Shown piece by piece: positions 1 through 9,422 of a stretch of DNA of 15,540 bases. The notes under the pieces were generated by a model. That model had not been told where the DNA came from, did not search any database, and worked only from the letters and a program-made list of their open reading frames with translations. Origin of the DNA: JBBQNJ01 sp038329845 (GTDB taxonomy: Bacteria > Planctomycetota > Phycisphaerae > Tepidisphaerales > Tepidisphaeraceae); NCBI GenBank assembly GCA_038329845.1, contig JBBQNJ010000095.1, positions 1 through 15,540 of the forward strand, read 5' to 3'. The number at the start of each line of letters is the position of its first letter. Position 1 is the first letter of the stretch. A program made the translations under genes and the position numbers.

Positions 1-2070
<2,070 letters not shown>

Positions 2071-2257
2071 ACATTTATCGATCACCGTCACATCGACTTC
2101 CCCATCACGCCGCCGACTCCCCAGCCTTGCGGCCAGGACGCCATTGACGCCATGCGAAAACCGTGGACGGGCGTGTCCGTGAACGGTTGGACCGCCGGGC
2201 CTTTCGACCCGATAATCCGCGACCGATAACGTATCATTCGCCGAAAAGGTGCTCGAC

Positions 2258-2297
2258 GATCTCTCACCCGACGGAAATAAAAGGTGGGTGAGAAATC
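2258..2297 (-). other. Hairpin in the 23S precursor leader
   Basis: Arms TCTCACCC (2262-2269) and GGGTGAGA (2286-2293) pair perfectly over 8 bp around a 16-base loop, and GAT/ATC extend the stem after one mismatch. It lies just downstream of boxA in the direction of 23S transcription. It could be an rRNA leader structure or a processing site. No T-tract follows on the minus strand, so it is unlikely to be a terminator. Confidence 0.5.
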
Positions 2298-2329
2298 GCA
2301 GATTCTACCTTGAACCTCAAGTCATTCAC

Positions 2330-2342
2330 TTGTCAAAGAGCT
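2330..2342 (-). promoter_or_regulatory. boxA-like rRNA antitermination site
   Basis: The minus strand reads AGCTCTTTGACAA, close to the bacterial rRNA boxA consensus TGCTCTTTAACAA that is bound by NusB/NusE(S10). It lies in the 23S leader about 260 bases before the mature 5' end, the expected context for rRNA antitermination. The motif is visible; its function is inferred from family knowledge. Confidence 0.65.
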
Positions 2343-2713
2343 GGTTCACCGGGTCGATCCCGCCCGTTCCCTCTTCAGGATCGAGCGACATCAAACCGTT
2401 GAACCTCCCGCCGAACGCGGGCGAATCGGCCGATTCACGGCGGCGGACTCGTTCGAGTTCGACGAATCAACCCGACCGGCGGAAGTTCGCATTCCGTCTT
2501 CGAGTCGTTGCGTCACCGGGTTCTCACCGGCGACCCGCATCATTGAGGGGCTGCCGTCGAGCTACCGGAGGAGGTTAATCGAGTGCTGAATCCGAATCAA
2601 TCGTTGATTCCTCTTCGCAGTCGGACCTTGAACGTTACGTTGCCTGTCAGTTGCGGGTTCGTTTTCCTCTTCTTCTAACTCACTCGCGGTCACTGTTTTG
2701 AGTGAGGCGAAGA

Positions 2714-2741
2714 AGTATAGCGAACATTTTCGTCTCGTCAA
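2714..2741 (-). promoter_or_regulatory. 23S rRNA promoter (sigma-70 type)
   Basis: On the minus strand the -35 hexamer TTGACG (2736-2741) and the -10 hexamer TATACT (2714-2719) are separated by 16 bases, a near-consensus housekeeping promoter. An A/T tract (2755-2764, AAAAAAATT on the minus strand) lies 14-23 bases upstream of the -35, where an rRNA UP element's distal part would sit. Transcription would start near 2707 and run through a leader of about 640 bases into the 23S gene. Its position without a preceding 16S gene supports an independent 23S unit. Confidence 0.75.
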
Positions 2742-3074
2742 GCCTGTCGGCTCCAATTTTTTTCTCACCGCTCAACCGCCGCTCACACATCCTCGTCGTC
2801 ACGGCGTTTCGTCGTTCAGCGGGCGGAAATGTAGGGGCTTTGTTTCCGCAATGCAAGGGGTGTGTGAAAAAAAAATCCGCGACCCCCACTTATCCACTGA
2901 TTTGCGGTAAAATTGAACAATCCCCGGCGTTGCTCAGGGTGACGAGCTGGAAGTTTTTTGATCGAAGCCGAATTGCGCTTCAGGATGATTTCAACTCGCG
3001 GCCCGGACGATATGATCGCCGCCGCCCGTTGAAGTCGCGGCATCGCCGGTTCCGCCGGAGAAGGATTTTTTCGC

Positions 3075-3764
3075 ATGAGCATTGATCAGCCCGATCCGTC
3101 GTCCCCGCAGCCGAATTCCGGTCCGAATCCCCATGAATTCAGCCAGGATTTGCGATTTTCGCAAGTCACCGCCCGCGTGCCCGAGCGAGTTCGCGCCGGG
3201 GTATTGTCTACCGGCGCGGTGGTGCTTCAAGGGGTCCACGAGTTCGTGATCGACTTTCTTTTGCGGATCGCTCAGCCGCATCAGGTGGCGGCGCGGGTGG
3301 TGATTCCGTTCTCGTTGATGCCCAACCTGATCGCGGCGCTTCAGGAGAATCTCCACAATTACACTCAGCGTTTCGGTCCACCGCCGAAGTTGCCGGCGGT
3401 CGCCCCGGGAACGCCGCCGCCGCGGATCGAGGAAGTCTACGAGCAATTGCGGATGCCCGAGGAGCAGATGAGCGGTGCCTACGCCAACGCCGTGATGATC
3501 GTACATACCCCGGCGGAATTCTGTTTCGACTTTATCACCAATTTCTTCCCGAAAAGCGCGGTGAGTTGCCGTGTGCATCTGGCCGCGGCGCATGTGCCGC
3601 GCCTGTTGGATTCGTTCTCGCGGTCGTACTCGCAGTACCAGCGCCGTGCCGCTTCGGCCCCCCCGGGATCGCCCGGCTCGCCGCCGCCGCCGCCGCCGAT
3701 TCCGCCGCCGCCGCCGTCGTCTCCGTCGACGGGCTGGCCGCCGGGGACGATCTCGTTTCCTTGA
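3075..3764 (+). CDS. Tandem DUF3467 protein with proline-rich tail
   Basis: The 229-residue protein contains two copies of the DUF3467 fold. Copy A (about 33-100) has the pattern EFVIDF, then VVIPFSLMPNLIAALQENL and YTQRFG. Copy B (about 135-190) has YANAVMIVHTPAEFCFDF, then CRVHLAAAHVPRLLDSF and YSQYQRR. Ordinary DUF3467 proteins have about 100 residues and one copy. The function of the family is unknown. The N-terminus (1-25) is Ser/Pro/Asn-rich, and the last 35 residues are an almost pure Pro/Ser/Gly tail encoded by CCG repeats. There is no signal peptide, so it is probably cytoplasmic. The start is chosen for the purine-rich GGAGAAGGA about 10 bases upstream. It diverges from the 23S promoter, and the next gene starts 40 bases after its stop. 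Confidence 0.85.
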   Translation: MSIDQPDPSSPQPNSGPNPHEFSQDLRFSQVTARVPERVRAGVLSTGAVVLQGVHEFVIDFLLRIAQPHQVAARVVIPFSLMPNLIAALQENLHNYTQRFGPPPKLPAVAPGTPPPRIEEVYEQLRMPEEQMSGAYANAVMIVHTPAEFCFDFITNFFPKSAVSCRVHLAAAHVPRLLDSFSRSYSQYQRRAASAPPGSPGSPPPPPPIPPPPPSSPSTGWPPGTISFP

Positions 3765-3804
3765 CAGCGGGCGCGGTCGCGGAACAATTCATCCGGCTCA
3801 ACGG

Positions 3805-4776
3805 ATGAATCGCCCCCCCGCCGCTCAACCCGATGTCCTGCTCGCGTCGATGGACGCTTTAGCCGATGAAAAGCGCCTGCGCCTCTTGCGCCTGCTCGAG
3901 GCAAACGAGTTAAGCGTCGCGGAGTTGTGCGGGATTCTGCAGTCGCCGCAATCGACGATTTCCCGCCATTTGAAAGTGCTTGCCGATGATGGATGGCTGC
4001 GCAGCCGGCGCAGCGGCACGACCCACCGCTACCGAATGCGTCCCGAGGAACTGGACCCGACGCCCCGGCGGTTGTGGCTGCTGGCGCGGGAACAGACCGA
4101 GCAATGGGCGACTTCTCGCCAGGATGAGCTGCGCCTGGCGCGGGTGCTGCGCGATCGAGGGGACGACGGCGCGGCGTTTTTCGCCGGAGCAGCGGGAGAA
4201 TGGGATCGTCTTCGCCAGGAGTTGTATGGCTCGAATTTCGCGCAGTCGGCGGCGTTGGCGATGCTGCCGCGGACGACCGTTCTGGCGGACCTGGGATGCG
4301 GCACCGGGCAGTTGACCGCCGAGGCCGCGGCCCACGTCCGCCGGGTGATCGCGGTGGACAATTCGGCCGCGATGCTCAAAGCCGCCCGCGGGCGCACCGC
4401 CGACTTGTCGAATGTCCAGGTTCGTCACGGCGACCTTCGGGCGATCCCGATCGAGGATGGCGTCTGCGACGCCGCCGCGGCCCTGCTGGTCTTGACGTAC
4501 GTGCAGGACGCCCCCAAGGCGGTCGCGGAAATGGCGCGCATCCTCTCGCCGGGTGGGCGGGCGGTGGTGGTCGATCTGCTGGCGCACGACCGCGAGGATT
4601 TCGCACGTGATCTGGGCCAGCAACGTCTGGGCTTTTCCCCCGAAGAAATGACCGCCATGCTCCGCAACGCCGGCCTGACCGGCGCGACCCTGCGCCCTCT
4701 GGCTCCCGAGCCGCGGGCCAAAGGCCCGGCCCTGTTCCTGGCCTGGGGCACCAAACCGTCAGGGTCCGTCCACTGA
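3805..4776 (+). CDS. ArsR-family repressor fused to a SAM-dependent methyltransferase
   Basis: A 323-residue two-domain protein. Residues 10-80 form an ArsR/SmtB winged helix: LADEKRLRLLRLLE, then the recognition region LQSPQSTISRHLKVLADDGWL, then a wing with RRSGTTHRYR. Residues 125-320 are a class I methyltransferase: motif I VLADLGCGTGQLT (159-171), the acidic VIAVDNSAAM (181-190), HGDLRAIP and the post-motif LSPGGRAVVVD. The HTH half has no Cys-rich metal site except a lone Cys42, so metal sensing is unlikely. Fusions of this type include SahR-like regulators of the methionine/SAM cycle that sense S-adenosylhomocysteine; whether this one does the same is inference. The start is the first ATG before the HTH; no good Shine-Dalgarno is visible. 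The frame is open upstream to 3571, but that part overlaps the DUF3467 gene and is Arg-rich shadow. A PLP aminotransferase follows after 118 bases. Confidence 0.9.
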   Translation: MNRPPAAQPDVLLASMDALADEKRLRLLRLLEANELSVAELCGILQSPQSTISRHLKVLADDGWLRSRRSGTTHRYRMRPEELDPTPRRLWLLAREQTEQWATSRQDELRLARVLRDRGDDGAAFFAGAAGEWDRLRQELYGSNFAQSAALAMLPRTTVLADLGCGTGQLTAEAAAHVRRVIAVDNSAAMLKAARGRTADLSNVQVRHGDLRAIPIEDGVCDAAAALLVLTYVQDAPKAVAEMARILSPGGRAVVVDLLAHDREDFARDLGQQRLGFSPEEMTAMLRNAGLTGATLRPLAPEPRAKGPALFLAWGTKPSGSVH

Positions 4777-4894
4777 GGCGCAGAAACGATGGCCGCGTCG
4801 CATGCGCCATCTGACGCCGGCCGTCGCGCGGCCCTGCGGCAATCTTGCGGGCGCGGCGGGCGGGTTCCCAATCGGCGCTGGCGGGGTTATCTTC

Positions 4895-6025
4895 ATGCGA
4901 ACCATGCGAGCCATAGATGACTTTGTCAGCGACCGCGCCAACGAGGTTGATGCTTCGGGAATCCGCAAGGTTTTCGACCTGGCCGCGAAGATGCGCGACC
5001 CGATCAATTTTTCGATCGGGCAGCCCGATTTCGACGTGCCCGCCGCCGCCAAGGCCTCGGCAATCGCGGCGATCGAACAGGGGGAAAACCGCTACACCCA
5101 GACCCAGGGGATCGCGCCACTGCGCCAGCGCCTGCGCAAGGACTTGTCGCAGGAGTTCGGCCGCGACGTGGGAGAAGTGCTGATCACTTCCGGCGTCTCC
5201 GGCGGGCTTTTTCTGGCGATCTTGGCAGTGATCAACCCCGGCGACGAGGCGATCTTTCTCGATCCTTACTTTGTGATGTACAAGCACCTGCTGACGCTGG
5301 CCGGTGGAGCAGCCGTGCCGGTAGACAGCTACCCGGATTTCCGCTTTCACGCCGAGCGGGTGCGGGCGGCGATCACGCCGCGGACGCGGATGTTGATCCT
5401 CAATTCCCCCAGCAACCCGACGGGCGTGGTCATGAGCGGGCAGGAAATCGCCGACGCGGTGGAACTGGCCCGCGAGCACGATCTACTGCTGCTGAGCGAC
5501 GAAATCTACGAGCCGTTTATGTACGAACGCGGGGTCGCGGGGATCAGCCCGATGAAGCTGTACGACCGCACGATCCTGCTGCGCGGCTTCTCCAAGAGCC
5601 ACGCCATGACCGGCTGGCGGCTGGGCTATGCCGCCGGACCCGAACCGATCATCTCGCAGATGACCAAGCTTCAGCAATACACCTTCGTGTGCGCCCCGTC
5701 GCCGTTTCAGCAGGCGGCGTTGACGGCGCTGGACCTGCCGATGCACGAGGCGGTCAACGCCTATCGGCGTAAGCGCGATCTGGTGTTCGATCGCCTGAGC
5801 CGGCGGTTCCAAGTGATCCGTCCCGAGGGGGCATTCTACATCTTCCCCAAGGCCCCGGGACGAATCAGTGCCAGCGACTTTTGCACCAAAGCGATCGAGA
5901 ACAATGTGCTGATTATCCCCGGCAACGTCTTCAGCCAGGTCGATTCGCATTTCCGGATCAGCTACGCCACCACGGACGAAAAGCTCGCCGAAGGGTGCGA
6001 TATCCTGTGCAAACTGGCCGGATGA
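4895..6025 (+). CDS. Class I/II PLP-dependent aminotransferase
   Basis: A 376-residue fold-type I aminotransferase of the aspartate aminotransferase superfamily, cytoplasmic, transferring an amino group between an amino acid and a 2-oxo acid. Visible signatures are the substrate loop INFSIGQPDFDVP (37-49), YTQTQGIAPLRQ (67-78), SPSNPTG with the PLP-contacting Asn174, SDEIYE with Asp202 and Tyr205, the Schiff-base lysine Lys234 in GFSKSHAMTGWRLGY, and the C-terminal FRISYA arginine that binds the substrate carboxylate. The length is typical (370-400). The ATG at 4895 is preferred because GGCGGGG lies about 10 bases upstream; an ATG at 4904 is an alternative, and the longer frame from 4802 adds 31 residues with no similarity to the fold. 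The substrate (Asp, Ala, aromatic or methionine-derived) cannot be read from the sequence. A SET-domain gene follows after 31 bases, possibly co-transcribed. Confidence 0.93.
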   Translation: MRTMRAIDDFVSDRANEVDASGIRKVFDLAAKMRDPINFSIGQPDFDVPAAAKASAIAAIEQGENRYTQTQGIAPLRQRLRKDLSQEFGRDVGEVLITSGVSGGLFLAILAVINPGDEAIFLDPYFVMYKHLLTLAGGAAVPVDSYPDFRFHAERVRAAITPRTRMLILNSPSNPTGVVMSGQEIADAVELAREHDLLLLSDEIYEPFMYERGVAGISPMKLYDRTILLRGFSKSHAMTGWRLGYAAGPEPIISQMTKLQQYTFVCAPSPFQQAALTALDLPMHEAVNAYRRKRDLVFDRLSRRFQVIRPEGAFYIFPKAPGRISASDFCTKAIENNVLIIPGNVFSQVDSHFRISYATTDEKLAEGCDILCKLAG

Positions 6026-6056
6026 TCCGATCATCCGCTCGGCGGAGAACCGTGGC

Positions 6057-6557
6057 ATGGCGATGAGTGTCCAGTATGGCGTTTCGGGTCGAGGCGTCTT
6101 TACCGATAGCCCGATCGCCGGCGGATCCAGGGTTCTTCGGTACAGCGGGCCGCTGCTTCACTATGCACAGACCACGCCGGCGACTCTGGCCCTGCAGATT
6201 GGCTTGGACCTATACCTGGGTGAGTCCGGCGGACTGGATGATTTCGTCAATCACTCGTGCTATCCCAACTGCGGCATCCGCATCGGCCGGGCGATCTGCA
6301 ATACCGACGAGGCACCCGAGGTGCAACTGATCAGCCTGCGCGACATCACCGCCGGCGAGGAGTTGACGTTCGACTATTCCACCACGATGGACGAGGACGA
6401 TTTCGAGTTTGACTGCGCCTGCGGCAGCCCACTCTGCCGCCGGCGAATCCGTGATTTCAAGCACCTGCCCGCCGAACTTCATCAGCGCTACGCCCAACTC
6501 GGCGTGGTTCCCGACTACAACATGGCCTACTTGAAAGACCCGGCGAACAGCGGATGA
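6057..6557 (+). CDS. Small SET-domain protein (putative protein lysine methyltransferase)
   Basis: A 166-residue protein that is almost only a SET domain, the fold that transfers methyl groups from SAM to protein lysines. Seen are the N-terminal GRGVF segment (11-15), the pseudoknot motif NHSCYPN (65-71), the GEELTFDYST motif with the catalytic Tyr107 (100-109), and a post-SET-like cysteine set CACGSPLC (Cys120, Cys122, Cys127), which together with Cys68 could hold one zinc ion. All core residues are present, so it is probably active. The target protein is unknown. The start at 6057 has GGCGGAGA 8 bases upstream; the second Met, two codons later, is less well spaced. It lies 31 bases after the aminotransferase and may share its transcript. 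Single-domain SET proteins occur scattered in bacteria, including planctomycetes and chlamydiae. Confidence 0.9.
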   Translation: MAMSVQYGVSGRGVFTDSPIAGGSRVLRYSGPLLHYAQTTPATLALQIGLDLYLGESGGLDDFVNHSCYPNCGIRIGRAICNTDEAPEVQLISLRDITAGEELTFDYSTTMDEDDFEFDCACGSPLCRRRIRDFKHLPAELHQRYAQLGVVPDYNMAYLKDPANSG

Positions 6558-6611
6558 TGTGGATGCCCGACCGTCCAACTGGCCGCCGCTTCAGCCGTAC
6601 AAGGAGCGATC

Positions 6612-6830
6612 ATGAAGTTTCCCGTCATCTATGAACTGGGCCTGGGGGGATTTGGAGCCTACGTGCCGGACCTTCCCGGATGCGTGGCGGCAGGCGATAG
6701 CCTGGATGAAGTCCGCGAGTTGATCCGCGAAGCGATCAGCGCCCATCTGCAATTGCTGCGAGACTCGGGCGAAGCCCTGCCCCAACCTTCGCACAGCGAG
6801 GTGGTGGAAGTGTTCACCCCGGCGGCATGA
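6612..6830 (+). CDS. HicB-like antitoxin-family protein, no HicA partner
   Basis: A 72-residue protein with the HicB-like (RNase H-related) fold: FGAYVPDLPGCVAAGDSLDEVRELIREAISAHLQLLRDSGEALPQPS is the standard core of the family. Classical HicB antitoxins neutralise the HicA mRNA interferase and often carry a C-terminal DNA-binding domain; this one stops after the core. Start choice is supported by AAGGAG five bases before the ATG. No HicA-like gene (about 60-80 residues with a conserved His in a GSH motif) lies on either side: the upstream gap is 54 bases, and downstream only a 27-codon reading frame overlaps the stop. It is therefore a solitary HicB, a common class whose role is unclear. 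Confidence 0.88.
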   Translation: MKFPVIYELGLGGFGAYVPDLPGCVAAGDSLDEVRELIREAISAHLQLLRDSGEALPQPSHSEVVEVFTPAA

Positions 6831-6954
6831 AAATCAGCGGTCTTCTGGCATTTCAACCACAACTCGCCCGCTTGGATCGCGCTGGAATCGGCTCGGCGAG
6901 GACATTGTGACTCCCGCCCTCCCACACCACCGGACGTTCGCATCGTATCCGGGA

Positions 6955-7026
6955 CACCCCATCTCGCGCGGTCCGGCCCAGGGGGATATTCACCCCATCT
7001 CGCGCGGTCCGGCCCAGGGGGACATT
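6955..7026. repeat. 36-bp direct tandem duplication
   Basis: Two abutting 36-base copies, 6955-6990 and 6991-7026, begin CACCCCATCTCGCGCGG and end GGGGGAYATT; they differ at one base (T/C in the last block). There is no spacer between them, so this is a tandem duplication and not a CRISPR array. The last bases of copy 2 form one arm of the palindrome at 7017-7040. Confidence 0.9.
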
Positions 7027-7040
7027 CAGAATGTTCCCCC
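7017..7040. repeat. Imperfect palindrome, REP-like
   Basis: GGGGGACATTC (7017-7027) faces GAATGTTCCCCC (7029-7040) with a one-base centre and a one-base bulge. G/C-rich palindromes of this kind occur as dispersed repeats in planctomycete genomes. It could be extruded DNA, a REP-type element or an end of a non-autonomous element. It has no T-run, so it is a poor intrinsic terminator. Confidence 0.65.
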
Positions 7041-7164
7041 TAGCGGCACCGAACAGTCAACATCGCCCGCGAGAGCAAGACTCGCCTTCACGACGCGAAC
7101 GGCGATGAGGGAATATTCTGTATTTCCGCGTCGCCCCTTGATCCTCCCCGACTCCGCGCACGGC

Positions 7165-7204
7165 CAACAAAAGTCCACCCCCGAGATCGGTTCCCGGGGG
7201 TGGA
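7165..7204 (-). terminator. Intrinsic terminator of the glutamine synthetase gene
   Basis: Stem TCCACCCCCG (7174-7183) pairs perfectly with CGGGGGTGGA (7195-7204), 10 bp around an 11-base loop. On the minus strand the stem is followed by CTTTTGTTG (7165-7173), a T-rich tail. It lies 35 bases after the glutamine synthetase stop codon, which fits transcription from the minus strand. Confidence 0.85.
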
Positions 7205-7238
7205 GTGGGTTGAACCAGATCGGCCATCACGGCGCGGC

Positions 7239-9422
7239 TCATTTGATGAACAGCATCTCGCGATAGGTCGGCAACGGCCACAGATCATCCGCGATCAGCG
7301 TTTCGAGCTTGTCGCCCAGCGTGCGAAGGGCTTCCATCGCCGGGACCACATGTTCCTTCATCACCTTGGCATGGGCGAAGGCATCTCCATCGACATGATG
7401 GGAAACGGCCTTGTCCAACACATCGGTGGCCTTCTGGAACTCATTGGTCGTAGCGCACAGGGCGCCCAGCAGTTCAGCGCCCGCCGGGCTGGCGATGCCG
7501 GCGCTCTTGGCCGCCGAGACGGATTGCGCGATCTGCAACTGGTATCGCAGCGCCGCCGGGAGGATCATCGTGCGGGCCATGGTGACCATGAGGTTGGCCT
7601 CGATGGTGATCTCCTTGACGTACTTTTCGCTGAGAATCACGTAGCGACTCTCAAGCTCCTTGCCCGTGTAGACCTTATACTTGTCGAGCAGGTCGATGTT
7701 CTTCTTGTCCTTGAGCACCGGCAGGCAGTCGATGGTGCTCTTGAGGTTGGGAAGTCCGCGCTTTTCGGCCTCCTTGTGCCATTCCTCGGTGTAATTGTCG
7801 CCGTTGAAGATCACCCGCTTGTGTTCCCGGATGATCTTCGGGAGCAGTTCCTGCACCGCGACGGAGAGTTCCTTGCCGCCCTTGGTCGTCTTTTCCAGCT
7901 CGGTGGCGATCACGTCCAGGCTCTCGGCGACCATGGCATTCAACACAGTGTTAGGCCCGGCGATGTTGAAACTCGAGCCGACGGCGCGGAACTCGAACTT
8001 GTTGCCGGTGAACGCGAACGGGCTGGTGCGATTGCGATCGCCGGCCTCCTTGGGAAGCTGCGGCAGCACGTTCACGCCGGTCTGGAAGATGCCGCCTTGC
8101 TTGCTGCTCGTGGCCACGCCCTTTTCGATCTGCTCGAAGATGTCGTTGAGTTGATCGCCCAGGAAGATCGAGATGATCGCCGGGGGCGCTTCATTGGCGC
8201 CCAGGCGGTGATCGTTGGCCGCAGACGCCACGGAAAGCCGAAGCAGGTCGGCGTACTTGTCCACGGCGCGGATAACGGCGGTGCAGAAAACCAGGAACTG
8301 AGCGTTGTCGTGAGGATTATCCCCGGGATTAAGCAGATTCTCGCCGGTGTCGGTGGACATCGACCAGTTATTGTGCTTGCCCGAGCCGTTGACCCGCGCG
8401 AACGGCTTTTCGTGGATCAGGCAAACCAGCCCGTACTTGTCGGCCTTGGCGGTCAACACCTGCATCACCAGGTTCTGGTGATCGGTCGCCAGATTCGAGT
8501 TCTCAAAAATCGGTGCGATCTCGTACTGGCTGGGCGCCACCTCGTTGTGGCGAGTCTTCACCGGCACGCCCAGCCTGAACAGGTCCATCTCGCATTCGGC
8601 CATGTAGGCCAGCACCCGCTCGGGGATGGCGCCGAAATATTGGTCCTCGAGTTCCTGCCCCTTGGGGGGCTTCACCCCGAACAGCGTCCGCCCGCAATTG
8701 AGCAGGTCCGGACGACCGTAGAAGAAGTTGCGGTCGATCAGGAAATATTCCTGCTCCGGTCCGACGGTGGTGTAGACGCGCCCGGCGGTGTTGTTCCCGA
8801 ACAGTCGCAGGATGCGCAGCGCCTGGTTGCTCAGCGCATCCATCGAGCGCAGCAGCGGCACCTTCTTATCCAGCGCCTCGCCGGTCCAGCTTAGAAACGC
8901 GGTGGGGATGACCAGCGTCGAGCCGTTGGGATGCTCCATGATGTACGCCGGGCTGGTCGGATCCCAGGCGGTGTACCCGCGGGCCTCGAAAGTGGCGCGA
9001 AGTCCGCCGGAGGGAAATGACGAAGCATCCGGCTCGCCCTTGATCAGTTCCTTGCCGCTGAATTCGGCGATCGCCTTGCCGTCGGAGGTCGGCACGATGA
9101 ACGAATCGTGCTTCTCGGCGGTGATCCCGGTCATGGGCTGGAAAATGTGCGTATAGTGGGTCGCGCCATGTTCGATGGCCCAGTCCTTCATGGCGACGGC
9201 GACGGCATCGGCGACGGCCGAATCGAGCGGCTCGCCCTGCTTGATCGTCCGCTGCAACGCCTTGAACACCGGCTTAGGCAGCCGGGCTCGCTGGACCTCT
9301 TCGGAGAACACCATGGTTCCGAAGATGTCTTTGATCTGAATATGCTTAAAATCCACCCGGTTTAGTACATGACGGGTGCTGACGATGGCGCGGATAGCGT
9401 CCTGGCGCACGGTCGAGGCCAT
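7239..9422 (-). CDS. glnN: Glutamine synthetase type III (GSIII)
   Basis: A 727-residue ATP-dependent glutamate-ammonia ligase, cytoplasmic, central to nitrogen assimilation. The length and insertions identify the long GSIII class (about 700-730 residues, dodecameric) and not GSI or GSII. Seen are the GSIII N-terminal region with HYTHIFQPMTG (89-99) and EKHDSFI (103-109), then MEHPNGSTLVIP (162-173), the metal-binding VGPEQEYFL (220-228), NEVAPSQYE (293-301), the ATP/glutamate region NGSGKHNNWSMST (345-357), LGANEAPPAI (407-416), and NRTSPFAFTGNKFEFR (464-479) with the conserved arginine and glutamate region. The GSI adenylylation-tyrosine context is not recognisable, as expected for GSIII. 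The ATG at 9422 is chosen because AGGAGA lies about nine bases upstream; the reading frame is open 12 codons further, but without such a site. It appears monocistronic, ending at a strong terminator. Confidence 0.97.
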   Translation of the reverse strand: MASTVRQDAIRAIVSTRHVLNRVDFKHIQIKDIFGTMVFSEEVQRARLPKPVFKALQRTIKQGEPLDSAVADAVAVAMKDWAIEHGATHYTHIFQPMTGITAEKHDSFIVPTSDGKAIAEFSGKELIKGEPDASSFPSGGLRATFEARGYTAWDPTSPAYIMEHPNGSTLVIPTAFLSWTGEALDKKVPLLRSMDALSNQALRILRLFGNNTAGRVYTTVGPEQEYFLIDRNFFYGRPDLLNCGRTLFGVKPPKGQELEDQYFGAIPERVLAYMAECEMDLFRLGVPVKTRHNEVAPSQYEIAPIFENSNLATDHQNLVMQVLTAKADKYGLVCLIHEKPFARVNGSGKHNNWSMSTDTGENLLNPGDNPHDNAQFLVFCTAVIRAVDKYADLLRLSVASAANDHRLGANEAPPAIISIFLGDQLNDIFEQIEKGVATSSKQGGIFQTGVNVLPQLPKEAGDRNRTSPFAFTGNKFEFRAVGSSFNIAGPNTVLNAMVAESLDVIATELEKTTKGGKELSVAVQELLPKIIREHKRVIFNGDNYTEEWHKEAEKRGLPNLKSTIDCLPVLKDKKNIDLLDKYKVYTGKELESRYVILSEKYVKEITIEANLMVTMARTMILPAALRYQLQIAQSVSAAKSAGIASPAGAELLGALCATTNEFQKATDVLDKAVSHHVDGDAFAHAKVMKEHVVPAMEALRTLGDKLETLIADDLWPLPTYREMLFIK

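Larger units (their letters stand above)
2071..3074. other. 23S leader and divergent intergenic region, no protein gene seen
   Basis: About 1 kb separates the 23S gene (minus) from the first plus-strand gene. Most of it (2071 to about 2707) would be the transcribed leader of the 23S precursor, since the only convincing promoter lies at 2714-2741. I found no 16S rRNA, tRNA or 5S gene here, and the short ORFs lack family features. It holds the boxA-like site, a hairpin at 2262-2293, a small inverted repeat at 2594-2610 (7-bp arms GAATCAA/TTGATTC), and a run of nine A residues near 2868. The promoter of the plus-strand DUF3467 gene should lie in the 2900-3060 part, but no clear -35/-10 pair stands out. 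Confidence 0.7.
6831..7173. other. Non-coding region with repeats between HicB and glutamine synthetase genes
   Basis: No gene is supported between the HicB stop and the convergent glutamine synthetase terminator. The region holds the 36-bp tandem duplication (6955-7026), an imperfect palindrome (7017-7040), and otherwise unremarkable GC-rich sequence. Two convergent transcripts meet here. It looks like a place where small mobile or repetitive sequence has accumulated. Confidence 0.6.

Noticed and set aside
2440..2480. TTCGAGTTCGA-type sequence recalling a tRNA T-loop
   Set aside because: No acceptor stem, anticodon arm or D arm could be built around it on either strand.
2890..2898. DnaA-box-like TTATCCACT, possible origin
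   Set aside because: A single imperfect box without a cluster, AT-rich unwinding element or dnaA/dnaN neighbours.
3571..3804. N-terminal extension of the ArsR-methyltransferase gene
   Set aside because: The extra 78 residues are Arg-rich shadow of the DUF3467 gene; the ArsR fold begins after the ATG at 3805.
4824..4860. Short GC inverted repeats between regulator and aminotransferase genes as operator or terminator
   Set aside because: Arms of only five to six bases in very GC-rich sequence, no T-run and no second copy; expected by chance.
6827..6910. 27-codon frame overlapping the HicB stop (possible HicA)
   Set aside because: Too short, and no HicA features such as the GSH-type motif. 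The ATGA overlap is probably chance.
6955..7026. CRISPR-like 36-base repeats
   Set aside because: The two units abut with no spacer between them, only two copies exist, and no cas gene is present.
7200..8894. 564-codon open frame on the plus strand
   Set aside because: It lies wholly opposite the glutamine synthetase gene, which has clear family motifs. The frame is open because of the GC-rich codon bias, and its translation has no recognisable domain.
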